64,000 nucleotides of DNA from Flavobacterium sp. 1 (GCF_002797935.1 NZ_PGER01000001.1:3162001-3226000), one strand, 5' to 3'; numbered from the stretch's first letter, positions 44,912-54,974 are shown. A program made the numbers and translations. Notes: a model not told the origin generated them from the letters alone.

Positions 44912-47900
44912 ATGCAAAAATATTTTATTACAAGCCGTCTGTTAGCAACTGTCTTTTTGATGGTAAGTTCAATAATTTATGCACAATTTGATATCACCAG
45001 ATTACAGACAGACTATCAGGTAACACCGCTGGGTATGGATGTTCAAAAACCTGTTTTCAGCTGGCAGATGAAAGCAAATTCAAACTTGCGTGCATTGTCA
45101 CAAAAGGCCTATCAAATAAAAGTCACAAACGAAACTGGTGCAATTGTTTGGGATTCGAAAAGAATTGAAAGTAATATTTCGGTAGGTATTGTATATAATG
45201 GTGAAGATCTAAAATCCACTACACGTTACAATTGGAAAGTATCAGTTTGGAATCAAGACGGCAAAGAATCTAGCGCTGCATCATGGTTTGAAACCGGACT
45301 TATGAATCCTGATCCGAAATTATCCGGATGGAATGGAGCAAACTGGATTGGCGGTACTGATAAGGATATGGTACTTTACTCTCACTATCTTACCGTTTTC
45401 CGACTTAGTTATACTATTCAGCTCGATCAAAAATCAAAATCAGATAAGGCTGGCTTTATTTTTGGAGCAAATGACGAACGTCTTATGGACAGAAACATGA
45501 ACATTCTGGATGTTGAAAACAAAAAAGATTCTTCTTACGTAAAAGTAGAATTGAATATTACAGATATCAACAGCAAACAAAACGGTAGAGCAAAATTAAA
45601 TATTTACCGTGTGGGTTATACTAAAAATGACAATCCCGCAATACTTTTTAAAACATTTGAAATACCGCTGAGCATTATCAATCAAAACAATAAATACAGT
45701 AAACATGAAATTTTTGCAACTTCAGTTTTTGGTGTATTAAATTTTTATGTAGATGGAAATGATAGTTCACACAACATAACTGCCGACAATTCGGGTCATA
45801 CTGGTGTAAACATAAACCCATTGGGACGAGGTGCAGATTATATTGCATATCCAATCGTGGGTGATATTGGCTTTGCTTTAAATAAAGGACAAAAAGCCTA
45901 TTTCTCGAACGTTAAGATTATGAATTTCAGAGCGCCCTCAAATACTCTGTTCAGCGAAGATCTTTCGGCTGTTTCCTATAACGGAATTTTTTCATCAGTA
46001 AATAAAAAAACATTCTCTGCTGCAAATGGGCAATACACCATAGATGCTACATCAGAAGAAGCTCTTATCATTGCAAACCCAACTCAAAATGCATCACCAA
46101 TATTGCGAACAGAATTTAAAACAGAAGGCAAAACAATTAAAAAAGCCCGACTGTACGCCACAGCCCGAGGTATATATGAACTATACTTAAACGGAGATCG
46201 AATTGGCAACGAATATTTTAGCCCGGGATTAACACAATACAATAAAACACAGCTTTACCAGACTTATGATGTAACACCAATGGTTTTAGAAAATGGAGCC
46301 AATGCCTTTGGAGCCATTTTAAGTGAAGGATGGTGGAGTGGCAACATCACTTATACGGGTGAAAACTGGAACTTTTTTGGCGACCGCCAATCTCTTTTGG
46401 CCAAACTGGTTATTACCTATACTGATGGAAGCGAACAAATTGTAACCACAAATCCAGAGACATGGAAATACTGCAACGATGGTCCTATACGATATGGCAG
46501 TTTTTTTCAGGGTGAGATTTATGATGCCAGCAAAGAATCAACAATTACAGATTGGTCAAAGGCTAACTTTAATGATTCTAAGTGGACAAAAACACAAGTC
46601 ATAGAATTAAAAGACAAAAACAACAATAAGGCTACTGTCAATTCAAATCTTGATTTTTCGGCAATGGAATTGAGAGGAATACCCGGAGTTACTGCCACTA
46701 TTACAAAAACATTAAAACCTGTCAGCGCAGAAGAAGTGCGTCCAGGAGTATTTGTATATGATATGGGGCAAAATATGGTAGGATTCCCTAAAATTGAATT
46801 AGAGAATACTGCTAAAGGCGATACTATAATGATACGCTATGCCGAAGTAAAATATCCTGACATTGCCGAATACGGCACTAATAAAGGGATGATTATGCTT
46901 GAAAACTTTAGAGCTGCAATGGTTCGTGATATTTATTACTGCAAAGGCACTAATGACATAATACAGCCACGGTTTACTTTCCATGGTTTTCGTTTTATAG
47001 AAATTACTGGCATAAAAAAGGCGCTACCGTTAGATAAAATTACCGGAATGGTGTTAAGTTCCATTGATTCAATTACTGCTGATTATCAAACATCAAATCC
47101 ATTGGTTAATAAACTTTGGAAAAACATAGAATGGTCTACCCGCTCTAATTTTTTATACATTCCCACAGATACTCCTGCACGCAATGAACGCATGGGATGG
47201 AGTGGCGATATAAGTGTATTTTCTAAAACCGCAACTTACCTTGCCAATGCCGGCCCATTTTTAAGACGACACATGCTTGCCATGAGGGATCTACAGGAAA
47301 AAGACGGAAGATTTACCGACACTGCACCAGTTACAGATGCTTTTGGCGGTATCCTCTGGGGAAGTGCCGGAATTATTGTAGCATGGGAGTCATACCTGCA
47401 ATATGGTGATGTCTCACTGCTTGCAGAACATTATGATGCCATGAAGCGCTATATTCATTTTCTTAAAAAACATCTCAACCCAATAACTGGTGTACAATCT
47501 GAATCTCTCCTTGGCGACTGGCTGAGTCCTGAGGGCTATAAAAATGACGATACAATTTTGTGGGATGCTTACTATGCCTACGACCTTGAAATTATGCAAA
47601 AAACCGCAGCTCTTCTTGGAAAAACTGATGATGCAATGCATTTTGAGCAGGAATACACAGCCCGTAAAGATCATTTTAATAAAACCCACATAGATGCCAT
47701 AACAGGTAAAACAGTACATTCTGGGCATCGATTTCCTTGGGGGTACAGGGTATCTGAAGATCAGCTTCCAAAAAAAGGAAGTTTTAGTGATACACAAGCC
47801 TCATACGCTATTCCGCTGTCTTTTAATTTATTTGACAAAAACACCCAAGATAAAGCTGCAAATAATCTTGTAGCAACGCTGGAGCGTAAAAACAAAGACG

Positions 47901-48523
47901 AGTTAGGAATAATGCGTCCTGAATATTCTCTAATGACAGGTTTTATTGGAACAGCTGCAATTAGTGATGCGCTTTCAAAAAACGGCAGGGATAAAGAAGC
48001 GTACCAATTATTACAGCAAACCTCCTACCCTTCTTGGCTATACTCAGTAGAAAATGGCGCAACCACTATTTGGGAAAGGCTGAATTCATATACAAAAGAA
48101 AATGGTTTTGGCGGTAATAACAACATGAACTCCTTTAACCATTATTCCTTTGGTTCGGTTGGTGCATGGATGATAAACAATTCTATAGGTATTGCCCGTG
48201 ATGAGCCAGGTTTTAAAAAATTCATACTGCAGCCTACACCAGACCCTACCGGTAAAATAACTTTTGCAAAAGGTCATTATGATTCTATGTATGGGAAAAT
48301 TACAAGTGAATGGGAAATCATTGAAGGACAGACAATTTATACGATGGAGATTCCAGCAAATACAACTGCCTCTCTATTTATAAAAGCATCCAGCATAAAC
48401 AAAGTGACCGAAAGCGGTAAAAAAATCAAACAGGTAAAAGGCATAACATTCATCGGTCAAAAGGGAGACAAATTGGCGTTCACATTACAGTCTGGCACCT
48501 ATAAAATTACAGTAGAAAAATAA
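44912..48523 (+). CDS. Alpha-L-rhamnosidase, glycoside hydrolase family 78
   Basis: The 1203-residue secreted enzyme has a signal peptide (about 1-25, ending IYAQ). A beta-rich N-terminal domain with DVQKPVFSWQMKA follows, then an insertion of about 170 residues (roughly 165-340) with a jelly-roll look. The rhamnosidase N-domain (about 400-580) precedes an (alpha/alpha)6 catalytic barrel. The core motif DTPARNERMGWSGD falls at 753-766, where the family's conserved acidic residues sit. It ends with a C-terminal beta domain. There is no T9SS C-terminal sorting signal that I can see. It would release rhamnose from plant pectin or glycosides. It stands alone, without SusC/SusD. Confidence 0.9.
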   Translation: MQKYFITSRLLATVFLMVSSIIYAQFDITRLQTDYQVTPLGMDVQKPVFSWQMKANSNLRALSQKAYQIKVTNETGAIVWDSKRIESNISVGIVYNGEDLKSTTRYNWKVSVWNQDGKESSAASWFETGLMNPDPKLSGWNGANWIGGTDKDMVLYSHYLTVFRLSYTIQLDQKSKSDKAGFIFGANDERLMDRNMNILDVENKKDSSYVKVELNITDINSKQNGRAKLNIYRVGYTKNDNPAILFKTFEIPLSIINQNNKYSKHEIFATSVFGVLNFYVDGNDSSHNITADNSGHTGVNINPLGRGADYIAYPIVGDIGFALNKGQKAYFSNVKIMNFRAPSNTLFSEDLSAVSYNGIFSSVNKKTFSAANGQYTIDATSEEALIIANPTQNASPILRTEFKTEGKTIKKARLYATARGIYELYLNGDRIGNEYFSPGLTQYNKTQLYQTYDVTPMVLENGANAFGAILSEGWWSGNITYTGENWNFFGDRQSLLAKLVITYTDGSEQIVTTNPETWKYCNDGPIRYGSFFQGEIYDASKESTITDWSKANFNDSKWTKTQVIELKDKNNNKATVNSNLDFSAMELRGIPGVTATITKTLKPVSAEEVRPGVFVYDMGQNMVGFPKIELENTAKGDTIMIRYAEVKYPDIAEYGTNKGMIMLENFRAAMVRDIYYCKGTNDIIQPRFTFHGFRFIEITGIKKALPLDKITGMVLSSIDSITADYQTSNPLVNKLWKNIEWSTRSNFLYIPTDTPARNERMGWSGDISVFSKTATYLANAGPFLRRHMLAMRDLQEKDGRFTDTAPVTDAFGGILWGSAGIIVAWESYLQYGDVSLLAEHYDAMKRYIHFLKKHLNPITGVQSESLLGDWLSPEGYKNDDTILWDAYYAYDLEIMQKTAALLGKTDDAMHFEQEYTARKDHFNKTHIDAITGKTVHSGHRFPWGYRVSEDQLPKKGSFSDTQASYAIPLSFNLFDKNTQDKAANNLVATLERKNKDELGIMRPEYSLMTGFIGTAAISDALSKNGRDKEAYQLLQQTSYPSWLYSVENGATTIWERLNSYTKENGFGGNNNMNSFNHYSFGSVGAWMINNSIGIARDEPGFKKFILQPTPDPTGKITFAKGHYDSMYGKITSEWEIIEGQTIYTMEIPANTTASLFIKASSINKVTESGKKIKQVKGITFIGQKGDKLAFTLQSGTYKITVEK

Positions 48524-48540
48524 TAGCCAAAAAAAATCAG

Positions 48541-49520
48541 CTATATAGCAGCTAACAGTTCCATTACTGTTTTTTCTTTTTCAGATATTGTTTTTAAAAT
48601 ATCTGATGCCTGCTCTATGTATTTAAAGTCTTTCGTTTGACTTACTTTTTCAAATAGTTCGGAAACTGCAACCCATAGTGATGCAATTGCTGCAAACGCT
48701 TCATATCCTGTTTTTAGTTTCTCCAGTTTCAAAACTTCATAGCTTTCCAACAAAAAATCTCTATACAAATTTCTAAATAATGCACCGCCTGTTCCTGCTT
48801 TTTCCATAAGCATTGCACACGTTTTGAATTCATTTTCAATGTCTTTACTTGTCTTAAACCACTTAACTATTTCAGTACTTGATTTTAAAATTCCTTTATA
48901 GCCAATATTGGTAATTGGCGGATTTATGTATTCCGCAGCGTTGTTTCTAATTGCAGTTACAATGGCCGTTTTTATGTCCGTCATTTTGTTTGGCTTACGC
49001 AAAGTGTAATACAGATTCTTAGATGACATTGGTCCTTTTTCAGCTCTTGCCAATGCTAAACTCTCCAGACTTGTTTTGACTAATCCTCCCTGCTGTCTTG
49101 TGTCTGCCAAAAAAACATTTTCATCATCATAGCCATAAAGCGCAACATAATGTCCTCAAAATGAAATGGTTTTGAGAAATACTGCAAATGAAAACAATCC
49201 AGTTTTAAGCCGACTGCCTGTCCGTTATCGATAAGTTCTTTAACATCTTTCCAAGCCTTTTGCACCGATGCCGTTTCTTTTACAGTTAATTCAAGATTTA
49301 AATTTCTTGCAATATTTTTAGTTAATTCATCTGGTTTTACCCGCCCTCCAATAAAAGGGAAATCCATTGATTTCATATTCCAAAAAATAAAACCCAGCCC
49401 CTCGCCCAAACCAAAAAGCATTGGCTCTGAAAGTTCAATGCCAAGCTGGCGCAGCAATGTTCCTGTTGCTGTTGTTTCGCAATGCTGTCCGTCAAATGGT
49501 TTTAAATTCTCTAATTTCAT
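48541..49520 (-). pseudogene. BtrH_N/DUF4872-type gene broken by one missing base
   Basis: From 49520 the frame reads MKLENLKPFDGQHCETTATG, the BtrH N-terminal pattern with HC and T residues of a papain-like fold. After KPFHFED it runs into MLRFMAMMM and stops near 49080. The +1-shifted frame from the same point reads HYVALYGYDDENVFLADTRQ and continues without a stop to 48541 as a helical DUF4872-like part. Restoring one C at about 49153-49155 (GAG GAC CAT TAT) joins both into a protein of about 326 residues. The apparent start of the second frame is a TTG inside the continuous coding sequence. Relatives include BtrH, an acyltransferase of butirosin synthesis. A recent mutation or sequencing error are both possible. 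Confidence 0.8.
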
Positions 49521-49774
49521 TTGTTATTCTACTATTGTTTTAGCTGACCGCAAATATTCTGTACCCACAAATATTTTTGAAGCAAGTTAACATTTATCTT
49601 TGGCGTAAGTATTATTGCAAATGTTAATTAGTATAAATACTCGAATATTGGTTATAATGCCAATGCTTATACTAATTTGACTTTAATTATTATAAACTAT
49701 TAATTAGTACATTTATATTCCAATTACCATCCTTTTTAACCCTCATTGAAGACAGAAAAACATTATCTTATAAA

Positions 49775-50356
49775 ATGACAGAACTCCTTAAACAAAATTT
49801 AGCGGCACATATTTCACTTTCAGCTATTGAAATGGAGGAATTCTGCAGTTTGTTTCAACAAAAATCAATCCCAAAAAAAAGTTTTTTGCTGCGTGAAGGC
49901 GAAGTTTGCAGGTTTGAAGGTTTTGTCACCAAAGGGCTTTTTCGGGTTTATCATATTGATAAAAACGGTTTTGAACAAGTACTCTATTTTGCAATTGAAA
50001 ATTGGTGGATTACCGATATTGACAGTTTTACTACCGAAACGCCATCACAGCTTTTTATAGAAGCCATTGAAGATAGTGAAGTACTTTTAATTTCTAAAAA
50101 AGATAAGGAATATGCTTATGCCAATTTGCCTAAAATTGAAAAGCTGTTTCGGGTAATGACTCAAAAAACTCATGTTGCACTTCAGCGCAGAATGATTGAT
50201 AATCTGAGTAAAACTGCAGAATCCCGTTATATCGAATTTGCAGAAAAATATCCTCAGCTTATTCAGCGTCTTTCCAACATTCAGGTGGCTGCCTATTTGG
50301 GTATTACGAATGTTTTTTTGAGTAATATTCGAAAGAAAATTGCTGTCAAAAAATAA
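49775..50356 (+). CDS. Crp/Fnr family transcriptional regulator
   Basis: The 193-residue protein has a cyclic-nucleotide-binding-like beta barrel (about 20-115; KSFLLREGEVCRFEGFVTKG) and a C-terminal winged helix (about 140-190; IQVAAYLGITNVFLSNIRKK). The usual cAMP phosphate-binding R-x-S signature is not seen, so a cAMP response is doubtful. It is followed by an MBL-fold gene and an NTF2-like gene that it may control; a 14-bp palindrome lies between. The 254-bp gap before it has no convincing promoter. Confidence 0.87.
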   Translation: MTELLKQNLAAHISLSAIEMEEFCSLFQQKSIPKKSFLLREGEVCRFEGFVTKGLFRVYHIDKNGFEQVLYFAIENWWITDIDSFTTETPSQLFIEAIEDSEVLLISKKDKEYAYANLPKIEKLFRVMTQKTHVALQRRMIDNLSKTAESRYIEFAEKYPQLIQRLSNIQVAAYLGITNVFLSNIRKKIAVKK

Positions 50357-50374
50357 GAATTCCCTTTTAATTTT

Positions 50375-50388
50375 TTAAACTAGTTTAA
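50375..50388. promoter_or_regulatory. 14-bp perfect palindrome before the MBL gene
   Basis: TTAAACTAGTTTAA, a perfect palindrome 71 bp upstream of the next CDS start, close to TGAGA...TCTCA (50394-50413) and to a CATCTTTG box (50412-50419). Candidate operator for the adjacent Crp/Fnr regulator; no binding data. Confidence 0.35.
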
Positions 50389-50445
50389 TGTTTTGAGATA
50401 GCATACCGTCTCATCTTTGCAGTGTTAATTTAAAACAGCGCAAAA

Positions 50446-51336
50446 ATGAAGAACAGTATCTCAACAGTATTTTTAACAATTTTAATTTTATTTAATATGG
50501 AAACACAAGCACAAAGTTTCAAAACTATCGAAACTAAAGATTTAAAACTTCAAGTTTACAATGCATCAGAAAACAGTTTTGGTGTAGCATCGGTAATCGT
50601 ATCGGGGAAAACAGATGCGGTTTTGATTGACGCACAATTTACTTTGGCGGATGCCGAAAAAGTAGCACAGGAAATTAAAGCAAGCGGCAAAAAACTAACT
50701 GCTATTTTTGTTTCTCACGGTGATCCAGATTTTTACTTCGGACTGGAAGTATTCAAAAAATATTTCCCTGAAGTTACTGCTTATGCTTCACCTGCAACAG
50801 TAGAACATATTAAGGCTACTGCTCAAAAGAAATTAGAAGTTTGGGGCGAAAGATTGGGTAAAAACATTACGTCAAACGTTATTTTACCTCAGGTTTTAAA
50901 AGGAAACAGTATTGAATTGGAAGGTCAGAAATTAGAAATAATTGGTTTGGAAGAGTTCCCGAATAAAACTTTTGTATGGATTCCTTCTATAAAAGCAGCT
51001 GTTGGCGGAATCAATGTTTTTGGAACTACTTTTCATCTTTGGATGGCAGATGCACAAACTGCTGATGCCCGCAAAAGCTGGATTTCAGTTTTAGATAAAA
51101 TTACAGCTTTGAAACCTGAAATTGTAATTCCTGCCCACGCCAATTCAAATTCTCCATTTGATATAACTTCAATAAATCAGACCAAAAGTTACATTCAATT
51201 CTATGAAGAAGCTTTGAAAACCAATAAAACTTCGGAAACTTTAATTTCAGCTTTGAAAACAAAATACCCAACGCTTACTTTTGAAACTGCCTTAATGATA
51301 GGCGCAAAAGTAAATACTGGAGAAATGAAATGGTAA
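50446..51336 (+). CDS. Secreted MBL-fold protein with altered HxHxDH motif
   Basis: The 296-residue protein has a signal peptide (about 1-22, ending QAQ). The metallo-beta-lactamase fold shows in GVASVIVSGKTDAVLIDAQF (about 46-65), and the metal motif reads SHGDPDFYFG instead of HxHxDH: the second His is Asp and the last is Phe. IPAHAN is the later His motif. The order still fits the fold. Metal binding may be reduced to one site or differ. It overlaps the following lipoprotein gene by 7 bp, so they are translated together. Confidence 0.8.
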   Translation: MKNSISTVFLTILILFNMETQAQSFKTIETKDLKLQVYNASENSFGVASVIVSGKTDAVLIDAQFTLADAEKVAQEIKASGKKLTAIFVSHGDPDFYFGLEVFKKYFPEVTAYASPATVEHIKATAQKKLEVWGERLGKNITSNVILPQVLKGNSIELEGQKLEIIGLEEFPNKTFVWIPSIKAAVGGINVFGTTFHLWMADAQTADARKSWISVLDKITALKPEIVIPAHANSNSPFDITSINQTKSYIQFYEEALKTNKTSETLISALKTKYPTLTFETALMIGAKVNTGEMKW

Positions 51337-51791
51337 AATTAATAATTTACAGCCTGACGATACTTTTGGTATTATCAGGCTGTTCTTTAAATAAAAAGAG
51401 AATGACAAATCTTGAAATTATAAAAAGTACTTACGAAGGAAAAACTTCGGAAGAAAACGGTAAAAATTTAGCTAAATATGTAGCTGATAACATTTCCTGG
51501 ACAGAAGCAAAAGGTTTTCCGTATGCAGGAACTTATATAGGTTTGGATAACGTAACCAAAAATGTTTTTAGCCGATTAGGAAGCGAATGGATTGATTATA
51601 AATTTACCCCCGAAGATTATGTTGCCAGCGATGATAAAGTCGTTGCTTACGGAACATATACCGGCACTTATAAAATCACTGGCAAATCATTTACAGCCAG
51701 AGTAGCTCACGTTTGGAAATTAAAAGACAGCAAAATTATTAGTTTCGAGCAGTTTGTAGACAGTCAGCCTGTAAATGATGCCACAAAATAA
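51330..51791 (+). CDS. NTF2/SnoaL-like lipoprotein
   Basis: The 153-residue protein has a lipoprotein signal (lipobox LSGC, Cys18). The rest (about 28-148) follows the NTF2-like cone fold: KSTYEGKTSEENGKNLAKYV, SWTEAKGFPYAGTYIG, DDKVVAYGTYTGTY and VAHVWKLKDSKIISFEQFVD. Such domains are ligand-binding or small hydrolase/isomerase modules. It is coupled to the MBL gene. The exact role is unknown. Confidence 0.8.
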   Translation: MVKLIIYSLTILLVLSGCSLNKKRMTNLEIIKSTYEGKTSEENGKNLAKYVADNISWTEAKGFPYAGTYIGLDNVTKNVFSRLGSEWIDYKFTPEDYVASDDKVVAYGTYTGTYKITGKSFTARVAHVWKLKDSKIISFEQFVDSQPVNDATK

Positions 51792-51830
51792 AAGATTGAA
51801 AATAAATCAATTACAATCTATAATATAAAA

Positions 51831-51873
51831 AAACAGAACCAACAAAAAAAATATTTTTGTTGGTTCTGTTTTA
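51831..51873. terminator. Bidirectional terminator between NTF2-like and GH2 genes
   Basis: AAACAGAACCAACAAAAA pairs with TTTTTGTTGGTTCTGTTT almost without loop. A-rich and T-rich flanks suit both convergent genes. Confidence 0.85.
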
Positions 51874-51911
51874 AAAATTAAATTAGTAAAATAAAAAACG
51901 GTGTCTGCTTT

Positions 51912-54707
51912 TTAATAAATACTGGTAGCCGCTTCCTTCCCTTTTTCTTTTTGATCTGCCAAAATTGATTTCAAAATTTCAGGATTCTTTATAGCTTCAG
52001 GATTAAATGAGGCACTGTTCATATAATTTAGTATCGAAATCAGCATCTGTTTGGCAACAGAACGTTTATCCAAATCGTTGCATAAATCGAAAGACGCTAT
52101 AACCAATTTTCCCGACCCTACGCTTCCTTCAAAAAGCGAAGCTAATTTACGGTTATTGGCAAAGTTGTCAACCATTTCAACAATAGGATTTCCTCCTACT
52201 ATACCGTCCGTAATAATCGTTGTTGAGTTTACGTTTAAATCCCACCACTGCCAATCTGTATTCATATCTGTTGGAAAATCGGCCAAAGCCTTATGCGATG
52301 GATTACACAACACTCCCATCGTTCCTGCCTGTTTAGGGAAATGAACAGGACTCCAGAATACAGGAACAAATTTTCCTTCGATACCCTTGATTTTCTTCCA
52401 ATCGGGATTTAACAATACTTTTTTACCGGCACTAAGCAATTTGTAGGCTTCATCCAGACTACGGGTGTAAACTACTTTTCCGTAATCAATAGTTTGCTTT
52501 TGCGGATAAACCCAAATATTCCATTGGTTTCTATAACTTGTTCCTTTCAGATTTACTTTGATTGTTAGTTTCGATGCTTTTGTTATTTTCTGAAGGCTTT
52601 CATTCAAATCTAATATTTTATGATTGTATCCAATTGCAATTGTTGCTTTAGTGCTGCCTGAAGCTATCACTGAATTATCATCAGAAATACTCCATTCTAT
52701 TTCCTGATTATTTAAACTGATATCGGAATAATTACTTACATCTAAAGAAGCCGTAAAAGATTCATTGTTTGTATATGTTGCTTTAGAAAAACGCATAAGC
52801 GGAACAACCGGAGCTGAAAACTGCCTGAATTCTTCTGCTGAAATCAACCCTTTACTATCCCAAAAAGCATCCAGTAAACCTACTAAAGCTGTTCCCTGAC
52901 CTGGAAAATCATGCAGATCCAATAATTGAAAACCACTGATTCCTGCTGTTTTCAAAGCTCGTTCTATTTCTTCTTTATAAAGTATTACAGCCAATTTTCC
53001 TGAAGCCTTAGTATAATCGGCTGCTTTGCTGATTAATCCTTTTCGTTCTAAATCTTCTTTAACCGATTTAAAATTGATGGGATCTAAAACTCCTGTGTAC
53101 TTAGAAATCTCATCTATTTTCGGGTAAACAGCATACTGCCCTATTTCATGCGTAATCAAAGGCACAGTCATTCCTTCTACAGAAGCGACATAATCTTTAT
53201 TGAATGTTGGTGATTCGCTGTTAAAAACGCCTTGACCGCGAACCCAGCCTTTTTTAGTCCATTGCGTAATAAAGAAATCATCTTCGGTCTCGGGCCAAAC
53301 GCCATGTTCTTTTTCGAAAGTAAAAGAAGTTGTAGTGTACAAATGTCTGCTATCTTTAGCTTTTAGACTATTCATCAATTTGGTCAAAACCGTCATATCT
53401 CCTTGTAACTCATTCCCCATAGACCACATACAAAAGGAAGGATGATTGCCATATTCATCTATCATACGCTGGGCTTCTGCATATAAGAAGTCAGTTGTTT
53501 TTTGATCTTCTCCTATTTTTAGCGTCCAAACCGGCAATTCCACTTGAAGATAAAATCCCATTTCATCTGCTACTTCGAATGCAGCTTCCGGAGGACACCA
53601 CGAGTGAAAACGCAGGTGGTTTAATCCCCAGTTTTTAGCAGTTCCAAATACTTTTCTCCAGCCTTCTTTGTCCATTGGCGCATGCCCAGTAAGCGGGAAA
53701 ATATCACATTCCAGCGTTCCTCTTAAAAACACAGGCTGATCATTAATCGTCAAAACTGATCCTTTTTTAGAAAAACTGCGCATTCCAAAATCGGCAGAAA
53801 TCTGAGATTGATTTTTTTCCGCCTTTAGTTCCGCTTTTAATTCATATAACTCAGGAGAAAACTCACTCCAAAGTTTTACATCTTTGCCCATATCATAATC
53901 AACAGCAACAACAGATTCTCCTGCTTTGATTTGAATCTCTTTTTGAAACGCTTCAACTGCAATTTTGCTTTTTTTATTTACAGCAGTAATCGTTAAAACT
54001 CCTTTTGCTGATTTTGTTGTATTGTTATTAAGCCTAAATTCCAATTTTGCTTTTCCTGCACTGACATCCGGTTTTACCTGTAGATTGGCAATACGAATAG
54101 CATCAAAAGCTTCGATTTCCATCTTGCCAATAATTCCGTTCCAAATAATCTGCGTTTCATTGGTATAAGCATGCGCCATATTATCTACGCTGATATCAAA
54201 TTGTTTCCGATTGTCCAAACGAATCGTTATGCGGTGCGTTTTTCCGGCTGTTAGATATTTCGAAAGATCAAAATAATGAGGAGCGATAAGGCTGTTTTGT
54301 TCTGTTTCGACTTCTTTTCCATCAATCCAAACCTTTGTTTGCCAAATTACACGCTCCAGCTTCAATATAAATTCTTTTCCTTTCCAATTATCAGGCACCG
54401 TTATCTCACGAGTGTACCAAGCAGCACCCAGATAACTGTTTTTTCGGGTCAAATGACTCATTTGAAGTTTCTCTAAACTTGGCTTTAACTTATTAGCCAC
54501 TCCAAGACCTGCATCATCTGTAGTCCCAGGTAATTTCATTAGCTGTTTAAAAGCCATATTCTGCCAACCATTTTTAAGTCCAATATCAGTGCTGTCTAAC
54601 TGAACGGTCCAGTCGCCGGCTATATTCATTACCAGTTTATCTCCAGAATTCCATGAAGAGAGGAGAACTAATAACAAAACAGCTGTTATGATATGTTTGA
54701 TTTTCAT
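51912..54707 (-). CDS. Glycoside hydrolase family 2 enzyme (beta-galactosidase/glucuronidase-like)
   Basis: The 931-residue secreted protein has an N-terminal signal segment (about 1-20). The GH2 sugar-binding jelly roll (about 30-210; LGAAWYTREITVPDNWKGK) is followed by an Ig-like domain (about 210-315) and a TIM barrel (about 320-620) containing LRFHSWCPPEAAFE. The acid/base Glu is in SMGNELQGD and a candidate nucleophile Glu is in THEIGQY. Additional beta domains end the chain. Substrate unknown. It is last in the minus-strand run MFS, DUF5107, GH2, though a 267-bp gap with a MITE-like repeat precedes it, so it may have its own promoter. Confidence 0.87.
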   Translation of the reverse strand: MKIKHIITAVLLLVLLSSWNSGDKLVMNIAGDWTVQLDSTDIGLKNGWQNMAFKQLMKLPGTTDDAGLGVANKLKPSLEKLQMSHLTRKNSYLGAAWYTREITVPDNWKGKEFILKLERVIWQTKVWIDGKEVETEQNSLIAPHYFDLSKYLTAGKTHRITIRLDNRKQFDISVDNMAHAYTNETQIIWNGIIGKMEIEAFDAIRIANLQVKPDVSAGKAKLEFRLNNNTTKSAKGVLTITAVNKKSKIAVEAFQKEIQIKAGESVVAVDYDMGKDVKLWSEFSPELYELKAELKAEKNQSQISADFGMRSFSKKGSVLTINDQPVFLRGTLECDIFPLTGHAPMDKEGWRKVFGTAKNWGLNHLRFHSWCPPEAAFEVADEMGFYLQVELPVWTLKIGEDQKTTDFLYAEAQRMIDEYGNHPSFCMWSMGNELQGDMTVLTKLMNSLKAKDSRHLYTTTSFTFEKEHGVWPETEDDFFITQWTKKGWVRGQGVFNSESPTFNKDYVASVEGMTVPLITHEIGQYAVYPKIDEISKYTGVLDPINFKSVKEDLERKGLISKAADYTKASGKLAVILYKEEIERALKTAGISGFQLLDLHDFPGQGTALVGLLDAFWDSKGLISAEEFRQFSAPVVPLMRFSKATYTNNESFTASLDVSNYSDISLNNQEIEWSISDDNSVIASGSTKATIAIGYNHKILDLNESLQKITKASKLTIKVNLKGTSYRNQWNIWVYPQKQTIDYGKVVYTRSLDEAYKLLSAGKKVLLNPDWKKIKGIEGKFVPVFWSPVHFPKQAGTMGVLCNPSHKALADFPTDMNTDWQWWDLNVNSTTIITDGIVGGNPIVEMVDNFANNRKLASLFEGSVGSGKLVIASFDLCNDLDKRSVAKQMLISILNYMNSASFNPEAIKNPEILKSILADQKEKGKEAATSIY

Positions 54708-54794
54708 TTGATTAAATTTTATAATTAAACATTTTGTTTGATTATCAAGATGATATTATAGTAAAAACTGTTAATTGTATATAGATAATCTTAT

Positions 54795-54944
54795 TTAAAC
54801 ACATAGAAACATAGTTTTTGTAAGCTCAAAAATAGGCGTTTCACTTATATCTAAAAGACACATAGTTCTAGCTATGTGGAAGAAATGTATTTCTTTTTTA
54901 TATACTTTTTCAATAAATAAAAATCTATGTTTCTATGTGTTTAA
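54795..54944. repeat. MITE-like nested inverted repeat between GH2 and DUF5107 genes
   Basis: Perfect 20-bp terminal arms TTAAACACATAGAAACATAG (54795-54814) and complement (54925-54944). Inside is a second palindrome CACATAG-ttctag-CTATGTG (54859-54878) that shares the ACATAG core. No coding frame within. Confidence 0.8.
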
Positions 54945-54974
54945 TCATTACAACTAACCAGTTGAGGGAACTTT

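Noticed and set aside
49080-49110. Separate start of the 48541-49110 frame on the minus strand
   Set aside because: It is a TTG inside continuous coding sequence of the frameshifted BtrH-like gene, not an initiation site.
49588-49626. TAACATTT/AAATGTTA inverted repeat upstream of the Crp/Fnr gene as an operator
   Set aside because: Eight-base AT-rich arms with a 23-nt gap are expected by chance here; no supporting second copy.
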